Origin: DATLMR01 sp964615905
GTDB taxonomy: Bacteria; Acidobacteriota; Blastocatellia; UBA7656
Direction: 5' to 3'
Length of the DNA stretch: 64,000 bases
Assembly: GCA_964615905.1 (NCBI GenBank)
Contig: CAZTUB010000003.1
Coordinates: forward strand, 310,001-374,000
In this document: positions 24,813 through 34,400 of the stretch, piece after piece
Position numbering within the stretch: position 1 is the stretch's first letter
How the letters are laid out: each line of letters starts with the position of its first letter
Notes under the pieces: generated by a model
Database searches by the model: none
What the model was told of the DNA's origin: nothing
The model's input: only the letters and a program-made list of their open reading frames with translations
Position numbers and translations under genes: made by a program

Positions 24813-25331
24813 ATGAACGATATTGACGAACCGGTTACGCTTCGCGAGGTCAGCGAAGCCGACAGAGATTTCCTTATACAGGTGTACGCGAGCACGCGCG
24901 AAGCCGAGATGGCGCTTGTAGACTGGACCCCGGCCCAGCGCGCGGCATTTCTAACGATGCAGTTCGACGCGCAGCAGGCCCATTACCGGCAGTATTTCCC
25001 CGACTCGACATACCAGGTCATCCTCGTCGGCGGGCGGCCTGCGGGCCGCGTCTGGGTAGGCAGGCTCGAAGACGAGATAAGGATACTGGACATAACCCTG
25101 CTTCCGCCGTTTCGAAACAGAGGCGTGGGGACCCCTATAATCCGTGACGTGATGCGGCAGGCCGAAGAGGCCAGAAAGCCCCTCGGCATATACGTCGAAA
25201 GCTTTAACCCTTCGATGAGGCTATTTGAGCGGCTGGGCTTTTTGCCCGCAGGAGAGCACGGCTCAAGCTTCAAGATGCAGTGGACCCCAAAAGGACCGGT
25301 GCGCATAGAGACTGAAGCCGAAGCGCCATAG
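24813..25331 (+). CDS. GNAT-family N-acetyltransferase, copy 2 of the collar locus
   Basis: 172 residues. It has the GNAT core LDITLLPPFRNRGVGTPIIRDV with the acetyl-CoA pyrophosphate-binding loop RNRGVG, and the C-terminal FNPSMRLFERLGF. It is paralogous to the first GNAT along its full length. An AAGGTGACGG-type ribosome site precedes the ATG. It is the last gene of the three-gene plus-strand unit and converges on the Tat-exported DUF6916-like gene 40 bases on. Confidence 0.88.
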   Translation: MNDIDEPVTLREVSEADRDFLIQVYASTREAEMALVDWTPAQRAAFLTMQFDAQQAHYRQYFPDSTYQVILVGGRPAGRVWVGRLEDEIRILDITLLPPFRNRGVGTPIIRDVMRQAEEARKPLGIYVESFNPSMRLFERLGFLPAGEHGSSFKMQWTPKGPVRIETEAEAP

Positions 25332-25371
25332 CCGCGCGCTTCGGCTTCGTGTAAGGCGTGACGGAATTTTG

Positions 25372-25857
25372 CTAAAGCGTGCGATTGATAATCGCGACAT
25401 ACCTCATGCTTCCGGCTTTCAGCGGAACCACAAACAGCTCAAACTCTCCCAGGTTTTCGTGCTTCAGCTTGTATGTCCCCTGAGAAAGAGGGAAGTTTCT
25501 GAGGCTTTGAAAGACGAGCGAGAAACACTCCTTGCGCGGAGCAGCGCCGGTATCGTCTCTGCTGATGTCATCCCCGCCCTCATATCTATCCGTCTGGAAT
25601 GAAGGCGGCGCGAGGTTCAGAACCTCGACCAGTTGTAACTCAAGCCAATCGTATTTTTCTACGTAGAAGCTAAAGAGTGAATAGATATTTTCATCAAAAT
25701 GTTTCTGTGAAAGCGCTGTAAGCCCGACGGCCTGATCGTCATCTACGGCGATAACGCCTATTTGACCAAGGGCCGTCTGGCTTAACCCTGTCGTAAACAA
25801 CAGAGCAACGCCTGTCATGCCTCCTGCTTGCAGGAAGCCCCGCCTTGAAATAACCAT
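25372..25857 (-). CDS. Tat-exported protein with DUF6916-like C-terminal domain
   Basis: 161 residues. The N-terminus is a twin-arginine signal (SRRGFLQ followed by a hydrophobic stretch to TALGQ), so the folded protein should be exported by TatABC. A linker region (about 35-95) precedes a C-terminal domain paralogous to the 100-residue protein at 24499: HENLGEFELFVVPLKAGSMRY. The cytosolic and exported versions of one domain are thus encoded at one locus. It is divergent from the collar genes and shares a 413-base control region containing a perfect palindrome. Confidence 0.8.
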   Translation of the reverse strand: MVISRRGFLQAGGMTGVALLFTTGLSQTALGQIGVIAVDDDQAVGLTALSQKHFDENIYSLFSFYVEKYDWLELQLVEVLNLAPPSFQTDRYEGGDDISRDDTGAAPRKECFSLVFQSLRNFPLSQGTYKLKHENLGEFELFVVPLKAGSMRYVAIINRTL

Positions 25858-26004
25858 TTCGAATCCCCTCCCACTATTTCGCCGGAAAAGCTAGATCTGA
25901 CGATTGTATATTCTGACATCCCCTGAAGAAGCAACGCGTGGAGTCTAAAGCTTAAGAGCCGAAGTTTCAATAATAAATGCGACCCGGCAAAAGAATAGTT
26001 TCAG

Positions 26005-26018
26005 TGGCGGTACCGCCA
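26005..26018. promoter_or_regulatory. Perfect 14-base palindrome in the divergent control region
   Basis: TGGCGGTACCGCCA at 26005-26018 is a gapless palindrome about 40 bases upstream of the collar promoter and about 150 bases from the start of the Tat-exported gene. It is a candidate operator coordinating the two divergent units. The binding protein is unknown. Confidence 0.5.
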
Positions 26019-26058
26019 AACAAAAAAACGGTTTGATGAAAAATAGCCAGTATAAGGA

Positions 26059-26087
26059 TTGACTTGACCTTTGCTTGTGTATACAAT
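26059..26087 (+). promoter_or_regulatory. Strong sigma70-type promoter for the tail-collar genes
   Basis: TTGACT (26059-26064), exactly 17 bases, then TACAAT (26082-26087) is close to consensus. Transcription would begin near 26094, leaving a leader of about 175 bases before the ATG at 26271, in which I see no recognisable riboswitch. Confidence 0.7.
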
Positions 26088-26270
26088 CCACGCCTCTGCG
26101 AGCGGGATTACAGTGCGGCTATTAGGCTTTTCGTTCCTCAGGGATTTAATGCTGGGACAAAAAAACGAATCATTTTGCTGAGAAGTCTCAGGTGTATTCT
26201 GGCCTGAGCGTGACTTATTCCGTAGCTCGGTTGCCGAATTTCAAGCAGGCAATCGATTAGGAGGAAGATA

Positions 26271-26768
26271 ATGGCTGAGCCTTTTCTGTCTGAAATCAGG
26301 ATCATGAGTTTCGTCTTCGCGCCGAAGGGTTGGGCGCTTTGCAACGGGCAGTTGCTGCCCATCAATCAGAACCAGGGGCTGTTTTCCCTGCTTGGCACGA
26401 CCTTCGGAGGTGACGGGCGGGTGAACTTCGCGCTCCCCGATCTCAGGGGCCGCACGCCGATTCACGTCGGCAGCGGGCACACGCTTGGCGAGCGCGGCGG
26501 CGAGCCGGCGCACACCCTGTCGATAGCCGAGCTTCCCACACACGCGCACGTGTTGAACGGGTCTTCGGCCAACGGCGGCACAAACAGCCCCAACGGGGCT
26601 TTTTTGGCATCGTTCAACAACGGTTACTCTGCGCCCGCCGCATTGACATCGTTGAATCCCGGCTCTATCACAAACGTCGGTGGCAGCCAGGCGCACCTGA
26701 ACATGCAGCCGTTTTTGACGCTGAATTTCTGTATCGCGCTGCAAGGGATATTCCCCTCGCCCAACTAA
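26271..26768 (+). CDS. Phage tail-collar domain protein (MdpB-like), copy 1
   Basis: 165 residues. It follows the collar-family pattern: an N-terminal SEIRIMSFVFAPKGWALCNG block, NFALPDLRGRTPIHVG, and a C-terminal NMQPFLTLNFCIALQGIF block. The same fold occurs at tips of phage tail fibres and in chromosomal microcystin-dependent protein (MdpB) families. No signal peptide is visible. AGGAGGAAG precedes the ATG. The next paralogue starts 10 bases after its stop. No tail sheath, tube, baseplate or lysis gene is nearby, so a phage origin for the locus is not supported by context. Confidence 0.9.
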   Translation: MAEPFLSEIRIMSFVFAPKGWALCNGQLLPINQNQGLFSLLGTTFGGDGRVNFALPDLRGRTPIHVGSGHTLGERGGEPAHTLSIAELPTHAHVLNGSSANGGTNSPNGAFLASFNNGYSAPAALTSLNPGSITNVGGSQAHLNMQPFLTLNFCIALQGIFPSPN

Positions 26769-26778
26769 GGAGATAAAC

Positions 26779-27285
26779 ATGGCACAACCTTATGTAGGTG
26801 AAATAAGAATGTTTGCGGGCAACTTCGCCCCAGCCGGGTGGATGTTTTGCGAAGGGCAGTTGCTGCCTATCTCTGAAAACGAGACGCTGTTTCAATTGAT
26901 AGGCACGACTTACGGCGGAGACGGCGAATCGACTTTCGCGTTGCCCGATCTGAGGGGGCGCATCCCTATTCATCAGGGGAACGGGTTCATCCTGGCAGAG
27001 ACAGGGGGGGCCGAAGAGATCACGCTCACGGTCAACCAGATACCCGCGCACTCTCACGCGCTGCTCGCGTCTACAAACAACGGGACATCGCCCAACGCAG
27101 CCAACAACGTGGTGGCCAGGAACACGGGCGCGATAACGATCTACATCGAAGACGCGCCGACGCTCAACATGTCGCCCCAGGCCGTAGGCCCTGTAGGCGG
27201 GAGCCAGCCGCACACGAACTTTCAACCATACCTGTGCGTCGATTTCATCATTTCATTGTTCGGGATTTTCCCGTCTCCGACTTGA
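26779..27285 (+). CDS. Phage tail-collar domain protein (MdpB-like), copy 2
   Basis: 168 residues, paralogue of the flanking genes: GEIRMFAGNFAPAGWMFCEG, TFALPDLRGRIPIHQG and NFQPYLCVDFIISLFGIF. The central region (NNGTSPNAANNVVARNTG) differs most from its sisters and would form the exposed head insertion. AAGGAGAT precedes the ATG. It is transcribed with copy 1; copy 3 begins 78 bases later with its own ribosome site. Confidence 0.9.
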   Translation: MAQPYVGEIRMFAGNFAPAGWMFCEGQLLPISENETLFQLIGTTYGGDGESTFALPDLRGRIPIHQGNGFILAETGGAEEITLTVNQIPAHSHALLASTNNGTSPNAANNVVARNTGAITIYIEDAPTLNMSPQAVGPVGGSQPHTNFQPYLCVDFIISLFGIFPSPT

Positions 27286-27363
27286 TCTGACGGCGGGCCG
27301 TCGTTCTGTTGCTTTTGGATGACCCGTTCGACATTTCACTCTTTTGAAACTAAGGAGATTTTC

Positions 27364-27885
27364 ATGGCAGATCCGTTTGTAGCTGAAATACGAATCTTTC
27401 CGTTCAACTTCGCGCCGAAGGGCTGGGCATGGTGTGACGGGCAGTTGCTGCCTCTTTCGCAAAATACTGCGCTGTTCTCGCTTCTCGGCACGACTTACGG
27501 AGGCAATGGCAAATCTAACTTCGCGCTTCCGGACTTGCAGGGCCGCGCGCCCATGCATCCGGGGCAGGGGCCGGGCCTTTCCTTGCACGACCTGGGCGAG
27601 ACGGGCGGGTCGGAGACCGTGACGCTTTTGGAGTCCGAGATACCTTCGCACTCGCACGCGTTGCGCGGCAGTCTCGACGACGGCGATTTGAACATCCCTA
27701 CGCCGAATCGCACGCTGGCAAAATCGTCACAGGCCAACGCCTACTCGACGACCGCAACGCTCGTGGGGATGGCTCCCGAAGCGTTGACGCCCGCGGGCGG
27801 CGACCAGCCGCACAACAACCTGCAGCCGTACCTGACCTTCTATTTCTGTATCGCGCTACAGGGCGTTTTTCCGCCCCGAGGCTGA
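27364..27885 (+). CDS. Phage tail-collar domain protein (MdpB-like), copy 3
   Basis: 173 residues from the ATG at 27364, preceded by AAGGAG at 27352-27357; an earlier in-frame start at 27319 has no such site. Signatures are AEIRIFPFNFAPKGWAWCDG, FALPDLQGRAPMHPG and NLQPYLTFYFCIALQGVF. The variable centre carries RGSLDDGDLNIPTPNRTLAK. The three copies differ most in this centre while both ends are conserved, as expected for fibre-tip proteins that diversify in binding surface. A hairpin follows the stop. Confidence 0.9.
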   Translation: MADPFVAEIRIFPFNFAPKGWAWCDGQLLPLSQNTALFSLLGTTYGGNGKSNFALPDLQGRAPMHPGQGPGLSLHDLGETGGSETVTLLESEIPSHSHALRGSLDDGDLNIPTPNRTLAKSSQANAYSTTATLVGMAPEALTPAGGDQPHNNLQPYLTFYFCIALQGVFPPRG

Positions 27886-27893
27886 GATCGGAT

Positions 27894-27922
27894 GAGAGGC
27901 TGGCCCAAAAGACCAGCCTCTC
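27894..27922 (+). terminator. Terminator after the collar genes
   Basis: GAGAGGCTGG (27894-27903) pairs with CCAGCCTCTC (27913-27922) over a 9-base loop. The T-run is weak. The stretch from here to about 28218 holds no gene I can support. Confidence 0.65.
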
Positions 27923-28218
27923 GCCCGCTTCGATTGAAAATTTGACAACTCGCATTGTTCTGCTTGCCGGAGCGGTTCCAGTCCGGGTTCTTTATGCCCC
28001 CCCAACAAAGGTCTGTGAGCTACTTCACAGGAGACGAAATATCATTTGCTTTTTTTCCAAGAATGGGACAAACTTACGCTCGCATTTGAGTCTCTGTAAT
28101 ATTTCTGAAGTTCTAAACTCAAAGAGCAATATCTGAGAGCGCATTTTGATCGCCCCTACACAAGCCTCCAAAGCGTTTGAGTAAGATCATTGTGGCTCCT
28201 AACTCGACAACGGAGACA

Positions 28219-28410
28219 ATGAGCAAGCAGGGTGTTACTTTGACTACTTTGACTATCCGTCCACCTGGCTACGTGATCTCCAGCAGCCCTGAAAGCGAAG
28301 GGTTTGGCGGCAGCTTTGCCATCATCAAATCCCTGTCAACGATGCCCGTGTACTTACAACTATCCATAGATAACAACCCTGTGTCGCCCGGAGCGCAGGC
28401 TGAGGCATAA
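28219..28410 (+). CDS. Possible small protein upstream of the giant DUF11 gene
   Basis: 63 residues from the ATG at 28219; the frame could also begin at a TTG at 28177. The sequence (VTLTTLTIRPPGYVISSSPE, then YLQLSIDNNPVSPG) has no signal peptide and no family I recognise. GGAG lies only three bases before the ATG, a poor spacing. It ends 20 bases before the giant gene and would be co-transcribed. It may be a real small gene or chance. Confidence 0.35.
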   Translation: MSKQGVTLTTLTIRPPGYVISSSPESEGFGGSFAIIKSLSTMPVYLQLSIDNNPVSPGAQAEA

Positions 28411-28430
28411 GAAAAATTAAGGAGTAGGTC

Positions 28431-31400
28431 ATGAAATCATCAGCAAAATCATTCCGTTCATCAAAGACTATTATAATAGCTCTGGTCTTTTTGATGACAG
28501 CAGCAGCAGCGGTGATAATACCGGCCCTGATAAATACGTCGGCCTCGCCCGGCGCGCCCGCGCCGATGGCGCCTTCGCTTAGCGCCACCAAGACGGACGC
28601 CATCTTTACAGATGTCGACGGCGATGGTAAGGCGGACCCTGGCGACACGCTCGAATACACGGTCACGATAACCAACGGCGGGCCGGACCCGGCGACCAAC
28701 GTGCAGTTCACGGACATGGTCGACGCCAATACGACGTTCGTCCCCGGCTCGGTGACGACTACTCCCGTCGCGCTCAACGACACTTACGCCATTACGGGCA
28801 ACGTGCAGAGGACGATTGCCGCGCCGGGTGTCCTCGCAAACGACCAGGACCCTGACGGTGATACGCTCACGGCGAGCGGGCCTACGACGAGCACCAACGG
28901 CGGCAACGTAACGGTCAACGCCGACGGCAGCTTCACATACAACCCGCCGCCCGGATTCACAGGGACCGACACGTTCACCTATACCGTCACCGATCCCGGC
29001 GGGTTGACAGACACCGCCACGGTGACCCTCAACGTCGCAGACATGTTCTGGTTCATAGACGACAGCGCGCCTGCGGGCGGCGACGGTCGCCTGAGCTCGC
29101 CTTTTAACAGCATAGCGGCTTTCAACTCGACCGCCGCCGATGATCCGGGCGATTTTATATTCCTTTATTCCGGCAACTACACGGGCAGTCTTACGCTTCT
29201 CAACATGCAGAAACTGATCGGCCAGGGCGTCGACCTGACGACGGAAAGCGGCGTGACGCCGCCTCCGGGAAGCCTTCCCTTCCCCGGCGTAGCCACCAAC
29301 CCTGTCATCACTAATACGGGTAACGTGGTCACGCTCGCGATGGATAACCACGTCAAGGGGTTGACCATCGGCGATTCAAGCGCCACGGGGACCGATATTA
29401 CCGGCTTAAATTTCGGGACTCTCACGGTCAAGACCGTGACGCTCAACGGCGGGGGGCGCGCGCTGTCACTCACGACCGGCACGGTCGCCGGAACGGGCTT
29501 TACCTCGCTTGAATCTACAAGCGGCACGAACGGAATATTGCTGACGACCGTCGGCGGGACAGTCACGTCAGGCTCGACCAACATCCAAAACTCGGGCGGC
29601 GCGGGTATAACCATCAGCACTTCGGGCGCGACCATGAGCTTTGGAAACACCGTGGTCAACAGCTCAGCCGGGACCGGCGTATTCTTAGGAGGCAACACCG
29701 GCCCGATCACTTTCGGCGACCTCGACATCACCCCCGACTCCGGCCAGAGGGGCTTGCAGGCGAGCGCGAATACGGGCCTGCTCACAGTCGCTACCGGAAG
29801 CACGGTCACGACGACCAACAACACGCCCGTGGAAGTAATCGGTATCGACAACGCAAACCGAACCCCGATCAACATGGTCTTTTCGACCGTATCGTCGAGC
29901 AACTCGCCCAACGGCATACGCCTTGAGCACGTTTCGGGCACAGGGTTCACGTCAAACGGCGGGACGATAAACGGCACAACCGGCGGCGACGGCACGACAG
30001 GCGGAACAGGTATCAGGCTCGTAAACGCGAACGCAATCACGATTGCGAACATGAATATAAGCGGGACGCACCAGAACTTCGGCATCCGTGGCGATAACGT
30101 CAACGGGTTTACGATGTCGAACACGAACGTCAACGGCACGATGGGAACGAATGACGCTTTTGATGAAGCGCCTGTGAGCTTTACTCAATTGCTAGGCTCG
30201 GCCTCGATCACCGGCGGCACGATAGGCGGCAGCGTCGAAGACATATTCCGCCTCGTCAACACAAGCGGCACGCTCAATCGCATAACGATCAGCGGCGTGA
30301 CCTTCGGGACCAACAGCACCACGACCGGCGCTGACGCTCTCTTCATCCAGTCGGGCGGAACCGCTACGCTCAACGCCACGGTCCAGAACAGCACCTTCAC
30401 AAACGCTCGCGGTGAACTCGTGCAGACAGATGTCATCGGCACAGGCGTTTTGGATTTGATCTTCACCGGCAACACGCTGACGAACAACAACACGGCCATA
30501 GTCAGCGGCGGCGGCGGCACGACGTTTTCAATAGCCGGATCGACCGGTGCGACCTTCACCTATAACATCGCCAACAACTCATTCAGAGACGCAGACGGAG
30601 CCGCCCTTGCGGTTTCCGGCGGCAATAACGGAGTAGTAAGCTCAGGCAAGATAGACAACAACGACATCGGGGTTGCTGCAACTGCGAACTCCGGCTCGAA
30701 ATCGGGCAGCGGCATCGCCTTCGTCATAAGCGCGGGCGGCACCCACTCGATAAACATCAAGAACAACGATGTCCGCCAGTACAACAACCACGGAATCCTG
30801 CTTCAGGTTGGCGACTCGATGGGCGCGGCGACGAACATCAACGCCGTCGTCACCGGCAACTCGGTCAACACTCCTGGCACCATCAACACCGACTTCAACG
30901 CGATCCACCTGAATCATGGGACGGTAATTGCGGACAACTTCACATCATGCTTTGACATCGGCGGCGCGGGGGCGCTGGCGAACAATGTCGCCGGCGGCGG
31001 TAAAGGGACCGTTTCGCCAAACAACGCCGACATAAGGCTCCGCCAGCGACAGGCGACGACCGTCAGGCTGCCCGGCTACGGCGGCGCGAACAACAACGAC
31101 GCGGCGGTTGTGGCGTATCTCAGCGCGCGAAACACCTTGACCACGGCGGCGGCATCGAACACAGTGCCGACCGGCGGCGGTTTCATAGGCGGCGCGGCCT
31201 GCACACTGCCCGCGAACGCGCAGCTCGTATTCGACGCGGCGCAGGCCAGCAGCCTCAAGAAAGACTTTGATAAGGCGGGGCCGCAAGAACGCGTCTACAG
31301 AGACATACTGTTTGCGCCCGAAAACGTCAGTAATGCCAGAGGCGCTTCGGCGATACAACTCGGCTACATAACCCCTGTCGTTCAGGCCGCGATTGAGCGG

Positions 31401-34400
31401 TGGAGAGCGATGGGCGTCTCGGCAGAAGACATGGCACGCCTCCAGGCGGTCCAGTTCGAAGTCGCAGACCTGCCCGACGACCAACTGGTCGTGACCACAC
31501 CCGACCGTGTCATAATCGACGAGAGCGCGGCAGATTTCGGCTGGTTCATCGACTCGACTCCTGACGAAGATTCAGAGTTCGAGGTCGGTTCAGGCAACTG
31601 GATCAGGGCGAAACAGACGAGCCAGGCTCTCACACAGATAGACCTCTTTACAGCCGTTTCGCGCGCGCTCAATTACGTGATCGAGCACGACTGGACGAAG
31701 CGCTCGATAAACAGGTACTCGCTCGACCAGAGAGTGCTTGAGCCGGGAACGCGCCGCACGCCAATCGGTCCTGTCGTAAGACCGACGCCGCTTCCTGAGC
31801 CCGTCGAGGAGATTTTGAAGACCGGCCAGGCCCCGGCATCCACGCTGTTGCCGACCGGCCAGTCGATCATCTCGACGACGCCCGCCTCAGAGAACGCGGG
31901 TTCGGGCTCTCAAAATAGCTTCGTCAATGCCGCTTACTACGGATTGAGCCACGGCTTTATCAAGGCGGGATTCGGGAGCGGAACAGTTCAACCCACACAC
32001 GCGATGCTCAGCATGCCGCGAGGCAAAGCCTTCGCGCCGATGATGGCAACCGACGTAAGCCGAACGATCAACACTCTGCCAGCAGCAAAGAGTGTGGTAA
32101 TCAAGTTCAGAGTCACGATCAACAACCCTGTGCCGCAGAATGTCGTGCAGGTATGCAACCAGGGTAATATCACAGCCGACGGCGGCATCAGTCTCGTGAC
32201 CAACGACCCTGACACAGGCGCGCCCAACGACCCGACGTGCACGCCTCTCGACGTTGCGGACGTTGCGGTGACGAAGACCGACACGCCCGATCCTGTGGCG
32301 GCGGGCAATAACATCACTTACACAGTCAACTTTGTAAACAACGGCCCGTCGGCTGCTCAGAACGTGACCGTGACCGACGCGGTACCTGCTAACACCACGT
32401 TCGTATCAGCAGTGGTGACGACAGGCACGGGCTGGTCTACTTCGGCCCCGGCGGTCGGCGGCACCGGCAACATAGTCTTCTCCAAGACGCCTGTTCCGAG
32501 CGGAGAGACGGCTGTATTCACGATTGTGGTGAAGGTAAATGCCAGCACCGCAAACGGCACGACCATAACCAACACGGCGACGGCCGCGACTACCTCGCCC
32601 AATCCCACAGCCAACGACGCTTCGACGATTACGACCACAGTAGCGACGCAGGCCGATCTGGCAGTGACGAAGACCGACACGCCCGATCCTGTGATCGCAA
32701 GCCAGAACCTCACCTATACGATCAATTTCGTAAACAACGGCCCGTCGGACGCTCAGAACGTGACCGTGACCGACGCCGTGCCCGCTAACACCACGTTCGT
32801 GTCGGCGGTGGTCACAACGGGCACGGGCTGGTCTACGGCGGCCCCGGCGGTCGGCGGCACCGGTAACGTCGTCTTCTCGAAGGCGACGGTTCCCGTCGGT
32901 GAGACGGCGGTCTTTACAATCGTCGTCAACGTCAACGGTAACGCCGTTCATAACTCGACAATAACCAACAATGCCGTTGCGGCAAGCACGACGACCGATC
33001 CCACACCGGGTAATAACACCGGCACGGCGACGACTACCGTCATTGCGCAGGCCGATCTCGCGGTCACCAAGTCGGATTCGCCAGACCCTGTCAACGCCGG
33101 TCAAAACATCACCTACACGGTCAACTTTGTAAACAACGGGCCTGCAACGGCCCAGATGGTGACCGTGACCGATGCCATACCCGCGAACACCACGTTCGTT
33201 TCAGCAGTGGTCACAACGGGCACGGGCTGGTCTACGGCGGCACCGGCGGTCGGTGCCACCGGCAACGTCGTATTCTCGAAGGCGATGGTTCCGAGCGGAG
33301 AGACGGCGGTATTCACGATTGTGGTGAAGGTAAATGCCAGCACCGCAGCCGGTACTGTCATCACTAACTCGGCTACTGCCGCAACAACCAACCCTGACCC
33401 GGACAACACCAACGACACAGGCACGGCTACGACCACAGTCCAAACAAGGGCTGATCTGGCGGTGACAAAGAGCGACTCGCCCGATCCTGTGACGGCGGGT
33501 AATAACATCACCTACACGGTCAACTTTGTAAACAACGGCCCGTCGGACGCTCAGATGGTGACTGTGACAGACGCCGTGCCCGCTAACACCACGTTCGTAT
33601 CGGCAGTGGTAACGACCGGCACGGGCTGGTCTACTGCGGCCCCGGCGGTCGGCGGCACCGGCAACATAGTCTTCTCCAAGACGCCTGTTGCCGCTGGCGA
33701 GACGGCCACGTTTACAATCGTCGTCAACGTCAATGCCAACACGGCGAACGGCGCGACGATAACCAACACGGCGACGGCCGCGACCACGACGACCGACCCC
33801 GATTCGTCGAATGATAGCGGTACCGCTACCACCACCGTAGCCACGCAGGCTGACCTGATGGTTACAAAGGTCGATACGCCTGACCCGGTATCGGCAGGCA
33901 ACAACATCACCTACACGGTCAATTTCGTAAACAACGGCCCGTCGGACGCTCAGATGGTGACCGTAACCGACGCGGTACCTGCCAACACCACGTTCGTGTC
34001 GGCGGTGGTGACGACCGGCATGGGGTGGTCCACTGCGGCCCCGGCGGTCGGCGGCACCGGCAACATAGTCTTCTCCAAGACGCCTGTTGCCGCTGGTGAG
34101 ACGGCCACGTTCACAATCGTAGTCAAGGTCAATTCGAATACGGCGGACGGTGCGACAATAACCAACAATGCCGTTGCGGCAAGCGCGACGACCGATCCGA
34201 CGCCCGGCAATAACACCGGCACGGCGACGACTACGGTTAACATGCAGGCCGACCTGGCAATCACCAAGACCGATTCGCCAGACCCTGCTTTCGCGGGCAC
34301 AAACATCACCTATACGATCAACTTCGTAAACAACGGGCCGAGTGATGCCAACACCGTGACTGTGACTGACGCCGTGCCTACGAACACCACGTTCGTATCG

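Noticed and set aside
26271..27885. Prophage remnant suggested by tail-collar genes
   Set aside because: No other phage genes, attachment-site repeats, integrase or tRNA is near, and codon character matches the neighbours.
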